This document shows, piece by piece, positions 1 through 7,915 of a stretch of DNA of 64,000 bases. The stretch's first letter is position 1, and every line of letters starts with the position of its first letter. Where the stretch lies: positions 1,488,001-1,552,000 of the forward strand of contig NZ_CP126268.1 of NCBI RefSeq assembly GCF_003234795.2, written 5' to 3'. The position numbers and the translations under genes are program-made. The notes below the pieces were generated by a model. That model saw only the letters and a program-made list of their open reading frames with translations, ran no database searches and was not told where the DNA came from. This stretch comes from Curtobacterium sp. MCLR17_032. Lineage in GTDB: Bacteria > Actinomycetota > Actinomycetes > Actinomycetales > Microbacteriaceae.

Positions 1-54
1 CAGAAGATCGGCAAGACGGAAGACGTCGTGGCCGCGTACAACAAGACCGTCTGA
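1..54 (+). CDS. 3' end of an unidentified gene
   Basis: Frame 1 is open from the window edge to a TGA at 52-54. It encodes the C-terminal peptide QKIGKTEDVVAAYNKTV. That is too short to assign a family, and the rest of the gene lies outside the window. The next gene is convergent (minus strand, ending at 114), and a weak hairpin lies between them, which fits a gene end here. Confidence 0.55.
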   Translation, partial: QKIGKTEDVVAAYNKTV

Positions 55-61
55 GGCAACG

Positions 62-94
62 GCCCCGATGGTCTGACGCGTTCGTGGTCGGGGC
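62..94. terminator. weak hairpin between convergent genes
   Basis: GCCCCGA (62-68) pairs with TCGGGGC (88-94) across a 19-nt loop. It is the only dyad in the 59-bp gap between two convergent genes. The loop is long and there is no T-run, so this is a tentative call. Confidence 0.25.
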
Positions 95-113
95 GCTGGA
101 GCGTCGACCGACC

Positions 114-1232
114 CTAGGTCGGGTCTGCCGCCCGGCGTCCGGTTGTGCGCCGCTCCGGCCGGGAGGCCTCTTCGATGGCCCGCTGCACGGCTTTCCGCAA
201 CGGCTTCGCGGTGGTCCGCTCGATGCCGACGTGGATCGCGACCGCGAGCGCGATGCTGGCAACGACGGCGATGCAGAGGACCACGGCCCAGGGCAGGTGC
301 GGCGCGAGGGCACCGATGATCGCTCGACCGAACTCCTCGTGGATGAGGTAGAGCGGGTATGTGAGCAGGCCAGCCAGCGTCAGCCACCTCCACGACACCC
401 GGCGCAGCGGGGTCAGGGTGACTGCTGCGACGAGGACGAAGCAACCGATGGTCACGACGATCATGACCGGGTCGTTCATCCCGGCTCCGGTCAGACGCGC
501 GATCGATCGTGCCGCGTCCGTGCCCGCGGTCGGGATCGCCCAGATGGCGTTCGCACCGAGGAGGAGCCAGGTGATCGTCGAACGGTGGTCCTGGGAGAGC
601 AGGTAGATCAGCATCCCGCCGGCGAACAGGGGGGCGTAGATCGGCTGCAACAGGGTGGAGAGCAGGTTCGCGTCACTTGCTTCGGCGAGGGACGCGACGA
701 TCGGCCACAGCCCGCAGAAGACGAGGATCTTGTTCCGCGTGATGCCGATGAGCAGGAACCCTCCGATGATCACGTAGAAGTGCAGTTCGACCCACAGCGT
801 CCAGTAGACGCCGTCGACGTGCGCGACGCCGAAGGCCGACTGGCCCATCGTGAGGTTGACGACGATCTGTTCGATCGTGACGTCGTCCGGTGCGATGACG
901 AGGAGGAGCGCGCCGGTGAAGAGCACGGCGAACCAGTAGGCCGGGTACAGGCGTGCCGCACGAGATGCGACGAACGCAGCCATCGGGCGCCCCCAGGCAC
1001 TCATGAGGATGACGAAACCGCTGATCACGAAGAACAGGTCGACACCGAAGTACCCGAACCTCGTGATGCCGAAGAGCGGCGCCGACACGTTGGTGAACGA
1101 CGATCCCCATCGGTCGGTGGAGGCGACGAAGTGGAAGAGGACGACGGCGAGCGCGGCCAGGAACCGGAGGGCATCGAGTGCCGCGAACCTGCCGTGGGAC
1201 GCGGGGACCGCCTGCGGGGTCACTTCAACCAA
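114..1232 (-). CDS. acyltransferase family 3 (OafA/YrhL-like) membrane protein
   Basis: Predicted integral-membrane O-acyltransferase of 372 aa that would transfer acetyl or another acyl group to a surface or secreted glycan. Family marks are visible: the conserved His in VLFHF near residue 34, GVDLFFVISGF at about 63-73, and the R..R.YPAYW motif at about 91-100. About ten hydrophobic segments follow. The chosen start is TTG, with GAGG about 10 nt upstream; a later GTG three codons in is possible. It opens a locus of glycosyltransferases on both strands, so modification of the same surface polysaccharide is the natural inference. The acceptor cannot be read from sequence. Confidence 0.88.
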   Translation of the reverse strand: MVEVTPQAVPASHGRFAALDALRFLAALAVVLFHFVASTDRWGSSFTNVSAPLFGITRFGYFGVDLFFVISGFVILMSAWGRPMAAFVASRAARLYPAYWFAVLFTGALLLVIAPDDVTIEQIVVNLTMGQSAFGVAHVDGVYWTLWVELHFYVIIGGFLLIGITRNKILVFCGLWPIVASLAEASDANLLSTLLQPIYAPLFAGGMLIYLLSQDHRSTITWLLLGANAIWAIPTAGTDAARSIARLTGAGMNDPVMIVVTIGCFVLVAAVTLTPLRRVSWRWLTLAGLLTYPLYLIHEEFGRAIIGALAPHLPWAVVLCIAVVASIALAVAIHVGIERTTAKPLRKAVQRAIEEASRPERRTTGRRAADPT

Positions 1233-1268
1233 TTCGAGCGACCTCGTCGTGGGGAGACAACATGATGG

Positions 1269-3962
1269 TCACGCGCTCGTGCTGCTGCCGAGGGCGTGGT
1301 CGAGCTCGACGACGCGTGGGCCGCCGTCCAGCGCCTTCATCGCACCGATCACGCGTTCGCAGTTCTTCCCGTCACGCACGGGGAACGCGGTCCTCGTGCG
1401 CTCCGCGTACTGCGGGGCGACCGTGAAGCCGTTCGACGCGATCTCCGCGATGGCGTCGACCGCTCCGTCCACGTCGTCGGTGACCGGACCGAAGCCGTCT
1501 CGGTCGTACTCGAAGTACCCACGTCGTCCGATGTGCATCCCGTTGAAGAACTCGTGGGCGTCGAACTGCAGGTACACGACCGGTACGTCGACGACAGCGG
1601 CCTCGAAGGCGATCGACGAGTAGTCGGTCAGGACGGTACTGGCGGACGCGAGGACCTGCTGCACGTCCGCGTCACGGTAGCTGAGCACCTCCACGTGCGG
1701 TGGGAGGGTGAAATCGGCCAGGTACGGGCGCATGTTCGGGTGCGGCATGAACACGATCCGGCGACCGCTCTCGCGTGCGATCGCGGCGAGACGGTCGTCG
1801 TGCAGGAGGCGGAGGTACGTCTGCGCGTACTCGCTCTCCATGAACCGTTCGTTGCGAAGGCGGTCGTTCGAGCCGCGCACTGCCGTCCCGACGATGTTCT
1901 GGCGCCACGTCGGCATGATGACGATCGTGTCGCGGTCTTCCTCACGGGTCGCCAGGCGCTTCCGGAGCAGAGCGTCGTGCCGCGGGAAACCGGTGAGGAC
2001 CGCTTCACGGTCGCTGAAGGCCCAGGGGCTCGACTCAACGATCGACCGCTGTTCCGCACGCGTCCCGGTCACGAGCAGCGCGATCGCCTTGATGTTGAGC
2101 CAACGAGACAGGTCGTACTGGGTGATGCCGTGTTGGAGGAACGAGTACTTGAAACGCGGCTGACCGTAGCGCCGCCCGTCGAGCGGCGCGACCACGTAGG
2201 CATCGGCATGCGATGACGCGAGGTGCGCGGCGTGCAGGATCAGGAGGCGCCACTCGGCGGTGCCGTACGCGACGAGGCGGAAGCCCTCCTGGTGCAGACG
2301 GTCCCAGTCCTCGGACTTGCGCTCGAGGACGAACCAGGCGTTGATCTCCGGGTGGTTCGCGCGAGCGTAGCGGTACAGGTGCTCCGCGTTGTCGTTCGCG
2401 TCGGTGTTCCGGTCCATGAAGACCCACGCGTCTGCGAACCGGCGACGGACCGACGGGGAGTGGAAGCGCACGGCGGTGATGTCGCTGGTGAGCTTCTTCT
2501 TGTCGAGGTTCCGACGCCAGGACAGCAGGGTCTTGCCCGCCTTCGAGCGGGCGTAGCGGAGGAGGGTCTGGGACGGGTCCAGTTCTGCCTTGTGTCGCCG
2601 CCGCTGACCGATGATGGTCGGGTTGAGCTGTTTGTAGGTCAGCGACTCTGCGTGGCCCCACTGGTCGGCACGAACGACCGACGCCTGGACGCCGTCGAGG
2701 TGGACGATCGACCGCAGTCCACGAGGGATCCAGAGATGACGACGCTTGAGGAGGGTCCGCCCGTAGAACCGGTACTCCTGCACCGTGCCGTGGAGCGGCT
2801 CGACCACTTCGTCGTCCACGAGGATGTGTTCCGTCGGTTCCGGCCCGGAGAACCAGTAGGTGAGGTGCACCTCCTGTCGCGACTCGTCGACGGCGTTCAG
2901 TCGGACGTAGTCCGGGCGGAGTGGCTCCTGCTTGTAGCTCTTCAGGAACGTCTCCTTGACCGCGAACTCGACGCCCATCACGTCGAACGTGCGGATCGCG
3001 TCGTCCCCGATGAGCTCGAGGATCTCGCGCATGAGTTCATGGAACTCGTCGAACACGTCCGGCGGTGCCGCCGCTGTGAGCGAGCGGATCGCGAGCTCGT
3101 TCTTGAAGTACCAGAAGAGGTCGTAGAGGACGGTGTTCTCGAGCCACCGTGGGACCGTCCCTCGCTCGCTGGCTTCTCGGAGGAGCGCGAGGAACCCGTA
3201 GCGGACCAGTGTCGTGTACTTCTCCGGCATGAGGAAGCTGGTCTGGGTGGCTGACGAGCCGTTCCCGCGCATGCGGTAGTAGTACTTCGCCGATGCGACG
3301 ACACCGAGTCGATGCGTTCCGGAGCCGAGCAGGTACCGGGCGATGAAGTGCCCGTCCTCGAAGTTCGGCCGGATGCGCGGATCGAAGCGGAGCCCGAGGT
3401 CCTCGATCACCGACGTCCGGACGAACGTGTTGCCCGCGCTCACGTGGACGGTGGGCTCGACGTGCAGGTTGATGACGCGCGAGCCCTTCTGGAACTTGTG
3501 GCGCAACGGGTGCGTGTCGGTCCGCTCTCCCGTCCGCTCGTCGAACGGCATCAGATGGGTGCAGACCACCGAGACGGACTCGTCTTGGTACAGGTCGATG
3601 AACTTGGTGACCTGGCTGAAGTAGTCCGGTGACAGGACGTCGTCGGGGTCGCAGAACGTCACCCAGTCGGCATCAACCACGTCGAGCCCCGCATTGCGGG
3701 CCGCAGCGACTCCGGCGTTCTCCTGCGACACGACGGTCGCAGCGGCTCCGCTCGCGTCGATCCACGATCGGATGATCTGTTCGCTGTCGTCGCTCGAGCC
3801 GTCGTTGACGAAGACGAGTTGGACCTTCCGGATGCCGCCGGCCTGAGCAGCAAGTGAGTCCAGGAACTCGGGAAGGTAGGGCGCGACGTTGTACGTCGCG
3901 ATGACGGCTGCGATCCGCGGACGAGGAACGACCGACAGGCCTGCGGAATCGGTCTTCGCCAT
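1269..3962 (-). CDS. GT2 glycosyltransferase / CDP-glycerol glycerophosphotransferase fusion
   Basis: Large two-domain protein of 897 aa. The N-terminal third is a GT2 fold: IAAVIATYNVAPYL near residue 20, a VNDGSSDD nucleotide-binding turn, and CDPDD near 105 as the DxD metal site. The C-terminal half resembles TagB/TagF-type CDP-glycerol:poly(glycerophosphate) glycerophosphotransferases: LQHGITQYDLS, GFPRHD, IMPTWRQN and a TDYSS..FE stretch. Known enzymes of this class polymerise or prime teichoic-acid-like polyol phosphate chains; here one polypeptide may add sugar and polyol phosphate. The ATG at 3962 has GGAG 11 nt upstream and is preferred to the in-frame GTG at 3974, which has no spaced ribosome site. 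The gene is divergent from the GT2 at 4079. Confidence 0.88.
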   Translation of the reverse strand: MAKTDSAGLSVVPRPRIAAVIATYNVAPYLPEFLDSLAAQAGGIRKVQLVFVNDGSSDDSEQIIRSWIDASGAAATVVSQENAGVAAARNAGLDVVDADWVTFCDPDDVLSPDYFSQVTKFIDLYQDESVSVVCTHLMPFDERTGERTDTHPLRHKFQKGSRVINLHVEPTVHVSAGNTFVRTSVIEDLGLRFDPRIRPNFEDGHFIARYLLGSGTHRLGVVASAKYYYRMRGNGSSATQTSFLMPEKYTTLVRYGFLALLREASERGTVPRWLENTVLYDLFWYFKNELAIRSLTAAAPPDVFDEFHELMREILELIGDDAIRTFDVMGVEFAVKETFLKSYKQEPLRPDYVRLNAVDESRQEVHLTYWFSGPEPTEHILVDDEVVEPLHGTVQEYRFYGRTLLKRRHLWIPRGLRSIVHLDGVQASVVRADQWGHAESLTYKQLNPTIIGQRRRHKAELDPSQTLLRYARSKAGKTLLSWRRNLDKKKLTSDITAVRFHSPSVRRRFADAWVFMDRNTDANDNAEHLYRYARANHPEINAWFVLERKSEDWDRLHQEGFRLVAYGTAEWRLLILHAAHLASSHADAYVVAPLDGRRYGQPRFKYSFLQHGITQYDLSRWLNIKAIALLVTGTRAEQRSIVESSPWAFSDREAVLTGFPRHDALLRKRLATREEDRDTIVIMPTWRQNIVGTAVRGSNDRLRNERFMESEYAQTYLRLLHDDRLAAIARESGRRIVFMPHPNMRPYLADFTLPPHVEVLSYRDADVQQVLASASTVLTDYSSIAFEAAVVDVPVVYLQFDAHEFFNGMHIGRRGYFEYDRDGFGPVTDDVDGAVDAIAEIASNGFTVAPQYAERTRTAFPVRDGKNCERVIGAMKALDGGPRVVELDHALGSSTSA

Positions 3963-4062
3963 CGTCTGTGTCACTCCGAATCGGTTCGTGGGCAGGGCGA
4001 ACCCTGAAACGCCTCAGGAGAATAGCAGCGATCCTCACCTCAGCTGGGCGCGCGGAGGCTGC

Positions 4063-4068
4063 TAGCGT
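4063..4068 (+). promoter_or_regulatory. putative -10 box (TAGCGT), short-leader promoter
   Basis: TAGCGT fits the actinobacterial TAnnnT -10 pattern and ends 10 nt before the ATG at 4079. Transcription would start at or a few bases before the start codon. No clear -35 is visible. Confidence 0.4.
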
Positions 4069-4078
4069 CGGGAGTCCG

Positions 4079-5764
4079 ATGACCACTCCAGCGACGCGCA
4101 TCCAGCCTCCGCTCCTGTCGGTGGTCGTCCCGGCGCGGAACAGCGCCCCGTGGGTGGGCGAACTGCTCGAGAGCCTGCTGGCGCAAGGTGTGGAGAGCTC
4201 CGAGATCATCGTCGTGGACAACGGTTCGTGCGACGACACCGCAGAGATCGTCGAGCAGCACACCGCTCGCGATCCTCGCGTCCGACTGATCCGATCGCAG
4301 GCGACCTCTGCCGCTGCCGCCCGGAACGACGGCGTCGATGCCGCGCTCGGTGCGTACCTCGTCTTCGCGGACTCGGACGACATCGTGCCGGACGGAGCAC
4401 ACGAGGCGATGCTCGCGGCGCTCGAGGCAAGCGGCTCCGACATGGTGATCGGCGATCACCTGAAGTTCTCACCGACGTCGACCTGGAGTCCGACGAAGCG
4501 CTGGAGCCCGTTCGACGAGCCGTTGCGGGCAGTGCCCCCAGAAGATGCTCCCTCGCTCATGACGGGCCGCGCGTGTTGGAACCGGATGTTCCGCCGGTCG
4601 TTCTGGAACCGGGCGGGGCTCCGGTTCCCCGAGATCCCGAGCGTCGACGACATCGTGCCGATGACGCGAGCATTCGTCAGCGCCGAGTCCCTCGACGTCG
4701 TGCCCAGCCCGGTCTACCTGTACCGCGACCGGCACGACGGATCGTCCATCTCTCAGCGGTCGGATGCAGCAACCACCGTGCGGTACCTCCAGCAGGAGAC
4801 CATCTGCGCGCGCCTCGTGGCCGACCGCCCGGGACTGCGAGCGCAGCACGCAGAGATCGTCTTCGACGCCGATGGCTGGGCGCACCTGGCTCGTTTCGTC
4901 GCGTCACGTCCCTCGAGTGCTGACACGGCAGCCGTGCGTGCGGAACTCGGCCGTCTGCTCGATGCGGTCCCGCTCGGTGCGGCGCACGGCATCGAGGTCG
5001 GACGGCGGGTGCTCTGGGCACTCGTCCTCGACGGCTCGTGGGACGTCGCCTCTGCGTTCGTCACCGGGTCGGTGTCGGCGGACGCGCGAGAGCGGCTCGA
5101 TGCCTGGATCGCAGCGATCGGCGCACTGCGAGCCGGAGGCTCCGGACTGTTCGACCTCGGAGACATCGTCGGTGCTGGACTCTTCCCAGCGCTGGTCAAC
5201 GGGGCGGATGCGGTGGGACACGACTGGTTGGCAGCCGCGCTCCCGACGTTGCAGGACCTGCCCGGGGGCGACCCGAGTCCAGGGCTGGCATCGTCCATGG
5301 CCAGGGCGGTCCGGTCCGGCGATGCTCGCGCCGTCATGTCCGTGTCCGGTCTCCGTCACCTCGTCCCGCTCGTGGTCGGTGCAGCTGTCCCGACGCTGGA
5401 CGGCCTCGAGATCTCCGGCGCCCTGCCCGCTTCCTCGGTCCGACCTGCGATGGCGCTCCGGTTGCAGAACGGCGCTACGACACTCGTCGTGCGCGTCGAG
5501 TCGGGTCCCGGATCGTGGACCGCATTCCTCGACGGATCCTCCATGGGCGCTGGTCGTTGGACGATGACGGTCGGTGCTGATGACGTCGATGGGCAGTTCC
5601 CGGTGGTGTCAGCTCGGATGGCGCTGCCACCGATCGGCGATGCCTTCCCGATCCAACCGCTCGCGGACCGTGCCGACGGATGGCGCTTCCTGGTCGACCG
5701 ACGGCACCCGCGTCGGACGGGGCTCGGGGCGCTCGTTGAACGGGTACGTCGCAGAACGCGCTGA
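4079..5764 (+). CDS. glycosyltransferase family 2 protein
   Basis: A 561-aa GT-A glycosyltransferase. The GT2 domain covers roughly residues 12-240: LLSVVVPARN at 12-21, IIVVDNGS near 43-50 and the metal-binding ADSDD at 97-101. The C-terminal 300 residues have no motif I recognise. The frame is open upstream to 3968, but that would overlap the divergent gene. The ATG at 4079 has GGGAG 5 nt upstream and a TAGCGT box, so it is the preferred start. Together with the neighbouring fusion protein it probably decorates or elongates a cell-surface polymer; donor and acceptor are unknown. Confidence 0.85.
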   Translation: MTTPATRIQPPLLSVVVPARNSAPWVGELLESLLAQGVESSEIIVVDNGSCDDTAEIVEQHTARDPRVRLIRSQATSAAAARNDGVDAALGAYLVFADSDDIVPDGAHEAMLAALEASGSDMVIGDHLKFSPTSTWSPTKRWSPFDEPLRAVPPEDAPSLMTGRACWNRMFRRSFWNRAGLRFPEIPSVDDIVPMTRAFVSAESLDVVPSPVYLYRDRHDGSSISQRSDAATTVRYLQQETICARLVADRPGLRAQHAEIVFDADGWAHLARFVASRPSSADTAAVRAELGRLLDAVPLGAAHGIEVGRRVLWALVLDGSWDVASAFVTGSVSADARERLDAWIAAIGALRAGGSGLFDLGDIVGAGLFPALVNGADAVGHDWLAAALPTLQDLPGGDPSPGLASSMARAVRSGDARAVMSVSGLRHLVPLVVGAAVPTLDGLEISGALPASSVRPAMALRLQNGATTLVVRVESGPGSWTAFLDGSSMGAGRWTMTVGADDVDGQFPVVSARMALPPIGDAFPIQPLADRADGWRFLVDRRHPRRTGLGALVERVRRRTR

Positions 5765-5784
5765 TGGTGACCGACACCTGAGCT

Positions 5785-6489
5785 GTGCCGCAGACTGTTC
5801 AGGTGCGTCGTTCCCTGCCCGTCGGTGTCCTCGTCGGCGTCCTCCTGACGTTGCTCGTCGTGAGCGGCTTCCTGCCGTCGGAGCGAGGAAGCAACGACGC
5901 CACGCCGCAGGCCGCCGAGCCGGAGCGTGCGGCCCCGCTCCGGGTCGCGATCGTCGGCGATTCGCTGAGTGCTGGGCGGTCCCGGTTCCTCGGCAACGGC
6001 CTCGACGACGAGTCGTGGATGCGGTACGCGGAGGGTGACGGCATCGACTTCGTCGGGGGCTGGGCGAAGTCCGGGGCGACACCGACCGAGATGGCGGATG
6101 CCGTGCGTCCGGTCGGGCGGGTGGACGTGCTCGTCGTCCTCGCCGGCACCAATGCGGTCCGCACCGGTCACTCGTTGGCTCAGGAGGCTTCTGCTTACGA
6201 GCGAATCGTCGCGACGGTGCGACCGACGAAGGTCGTCATCTCGTCGATCCCGCCGTACCGCTGGCACGCCGCCGCGGCCCTCCGCTACAACGCCGACCTC
6301 CGACGCTTCACGATCGAGCACGGCTGGTCCTGGGCGGACCCGTGGGTGGTCGCGCGAGACGGCGACGACTGGGCCCCTGGGTTCAGCACGGACGGGACGC
6401 ACCCCGCCGGCCCGGAGCAGTACGCAGCACTCGGCGACTCCTTCCGCCGGATCATCCTGGAGACCCGCGGGCTGCCCTCAGCGGTGTGA
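5785..6489 (+). CDS. SGNH/GDSL-type hydrolase, membrane-anchored
   Basis: A 234-aa protein with an N-terminal hydrophobic helix (about residues 11-30) and no lipobox, so probably a signal anchor with an extracytoplasmic domain. Block I is GDSLS with nucleophile Ser60. Block III is AGTNA near 120. Block V is D203-G-T-H206, completing a Ser-Asp-His triad. The family contains esterases and O-acetyl hydrolases. Next to an acyltransferase and glycosyltransferases it could remove or exchange acyl groups on the same glycan (inference). The start is GTG at 5785; GTG at 5803 is an alternative. The 3' end overlaps the convergent GT4 gene by 12 bp. Confidence 0.82.
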   Translation: MPQTVQVRRSLPVGVLVGVLLTLLVVSGFLPSERGSNDATPQAAEPERAAPLRVAIVGDSLSAGRSRFLGNGLDDESWMRYAEGDGIDFVGGWAKSGATPTEMADAVRPVGRVDVLVVLAGTNAVRTGHSLAQEASAYERIVATVRPTKVVISSIPPYRWHAAAALRYNADLRRFTIEHGWSWADPWVVARDGDDWAPGFSTDGTHPAGPEQYAALGDSFRRIILETRGLPSAV

Positions 6490-7632
6490 CGCGGTCGCAG
6501 ACGTCTCTGCCGACACCGCGTCGAGCAGCTCCGCGTACTGCCGCGACCGGGCGAACGGCGCCAGCCGTCGGCTGAACTCCGTCGCGGACCTGGCCGCTCC
6601 GGCACGCCACCCGTCGCCCACAGCCCCGTCGCCCACAGCCCCGTCGCCCACAGCCCCGTCGCCCACAGCCCCGTCACCCACAGCCCCGAGCACCCCCGCC
6701 AACGACCCCGCCGCGTCCCCGGTGTCGAACCACCGGATCCAGCCTTCGTCCCCGAACTCCGCCCGCAGGTGCGCCTCGTCCGGCAGCACGGCGGGCACAC
6801 CGAACGACGCGGCCAGGTGCAGGCTGCCCGAGTTGAGGACGCGCCGGTAGGGGAACACCGCGGTGTCGGCGGCGCGGAACCACCGCTGCACGTCGACGTC
6901 GTCGACGTGGTCGTGCTCGCGGACGGCGCGGAGGTCGTCGCCGAGCAGCCGGTCGATCTCGGCGCGGTCGTCCTCCGACGTGCGGCCGGCGAGCAGCAGC
7001 ACGGGCCGCTGGTCGGCGGGCAGGCGTCGGACGGCGTCGACGAGCACGTCGAGACCCTTGTAGGGCCGCATCTGCCCGAACGCCAGGACGGCGTGGTCGT
7101 CGGCTCCGAGGCCGAAGGACGCGCGCGCGTCGTCCCGCGTCATCGACCCCGGGTAGACGCCCTGGTAGCTCGGGTGCGGGATGTGCACGACGCGGGCCGG
7201 GTCGATCGCGTAGTGCGGTGCCACCGCAGCGACGGTCGCGGCGTTCATCACGTGCACGGCGTCCGCGACCTCGGCCAGGTACCGGTTCAGCTCGACTTCG
7301 AGCTCCAGGTGTCGGGCGTCGTGCGGCAGGATGTTGTGGACGGTCCAGACCAGCGCCGCGCCACGTCCGCGTGCCGCGTCGACGGCGGTCCGGAATCGGT
7401 CCAGGCGGGTCCGTGCCGTGTCGAGGTCGTCGTCGGTGCGCTGGACGATCGGTGCGGTCCAGTGCATGTGGAAGACGTCGCCGGTCCCGAGACGGCCGAG
7501 GTGCTGCTCGAGCACCTCGAGCCGCAGGCTCTCGAGGACGTGCCACCCTCGCGCGCGCGGCGCGAGCAGCATGAGGTTCAGGTAGGGGTTGTCGCGGTAG
7601 GCGGGGAACACCGCGAGCTGGCGATCGGGCAC
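6478..7632 (-). CDS. glycosyltransferase family 4-like protein with in-frame 15-bp repeat
   Basis: A 384-aa GT-B glycosyltransferase. The N-terminal half has FHMHW and VWTVHNILPH, where the conserved HN is typical of GT4. The C-terminal half has VLAFGQMRPYKGLDVLVDA (the GRxxxxKG-like donor turn) and YRRVLNSGSLHLAASFGVPAVLP, a donor-binding segment. Close to the C-terminus the peptide GAVGD is repeated five times, encoded by a 15-bp tandem array. The repeat lies just after the donor-site helix and is unlikely to be catalytic. Start GTG at 7632 has TAGGAT six bases upstream, so the message may be leaderless. Substrate unknown. Confidence 0.85.
   Translation of the reverse strand: MPDRQLAVFPAYRDNPYLNLMLLAPRARGWHVLESLRLEVLEQHLGRLGTGDVFHMHWTAPIVQRTDDDLDTARTRLDRFRTAVDAARGRGAALVWTVHNILPHDARHLELEVELNRYLAEVADAVHVMNAATVAAVAPHYAIDPARVVHIPHPSYQGVYPGSMTRDDARASFGLGADDHAVLAFGQMRPYKGLDVLVDAVRRLPADQRPVLLLAGRTSEDDRAEIDRLLGDDLRAVREHDHVDDVDVQRWFRAADTAVFPYRRVLNSGSLHLAASFGVPAVLPDEAHLRAEFGDEGWIRWFDTGDAAGSLAGVLGAVGDGAVGDGAVGDGAVGDGAVGDGWRAGAARSATEFSRRLAPFARSRQYAELLDAVSAETSATASHR
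6610..6684. repeat. 5 x 15-bp tandem repeat inside the GT4 gene
   Basis: Five head-to-tail copies of CCCGTCGCCCACAGC at 6610, 6625, 6640, 6655 and 6670. The last copy has one G-to-A change. The unit is five codons long, so copy-number change keeps the reading frame; on the minus strand it encodes GAVGD. Confidence 0.95.
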
Positions 7633-7638
7633 CGCCCG

Positions 7639-7644
7639 ATCCTA
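7639..7644 (-). promoter_or_regulatory. putative -10 box (TAGGAT), leaderless layout
   Basis: Minus-strand TAGGAT ends 6 nt before the GTG start of the GT4 gene at 7632. No Shine-Dalgarno sequence lies between them. Confidence 0.45.
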
Positions 7645-7654
7645 CGGGGGACGG

Positions 7655-7810
7655 TCAGTCGAGCGTGGCGACGATGTGTTCGGCTTCGTGGAGGACCGAG
7701 CAGAACGCCAGTCCGTCGAGGCCGAGCGCGTCGCGCTTGCTGATGACCGCACCGCAGACGACGCACTGGGTCGTGGAGCGCGACCGGATCACATCGGAGA
7801 GGAGCGACAT
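7655..7810 (-). CDS. small cysteine-containing protein, unknown function
   Basis: A 51-aa frame with an ATG start and TGA stop. Near residues 15-18 it carries a CVVC pair, followed about 20 residues later by FCS and then HEAEH. This Cys/Cys...Cys/His spacing would suit a small zinc-ribbon-like fold. It fills most of an otherwise empty 283-bp gap between two glycosyltransferase genes on the same strand. There is no convincing ribosome-binding site; a CATGAT box six bases before the ATG resembles the leaderless starts of neighbours. I do not recognise a family, and it could be a chance ORF. Confidence 0.5.
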   Translation of the reverse strand: MSLLSDVIRSRSTTQCVVCGAVISKRDALGLDGLAFCSVLHEAEHIVATLD

Positions 7811-7915
7811 GGACTGATCATGCGCGCGGCAGGTGAACGGGAGGCATCGCTCACCTCGGAACGTGGTGAACGTCCGACAAGCCCACGTTCAGGTGACAGC
7901 GGTCGGACGGTCCAC

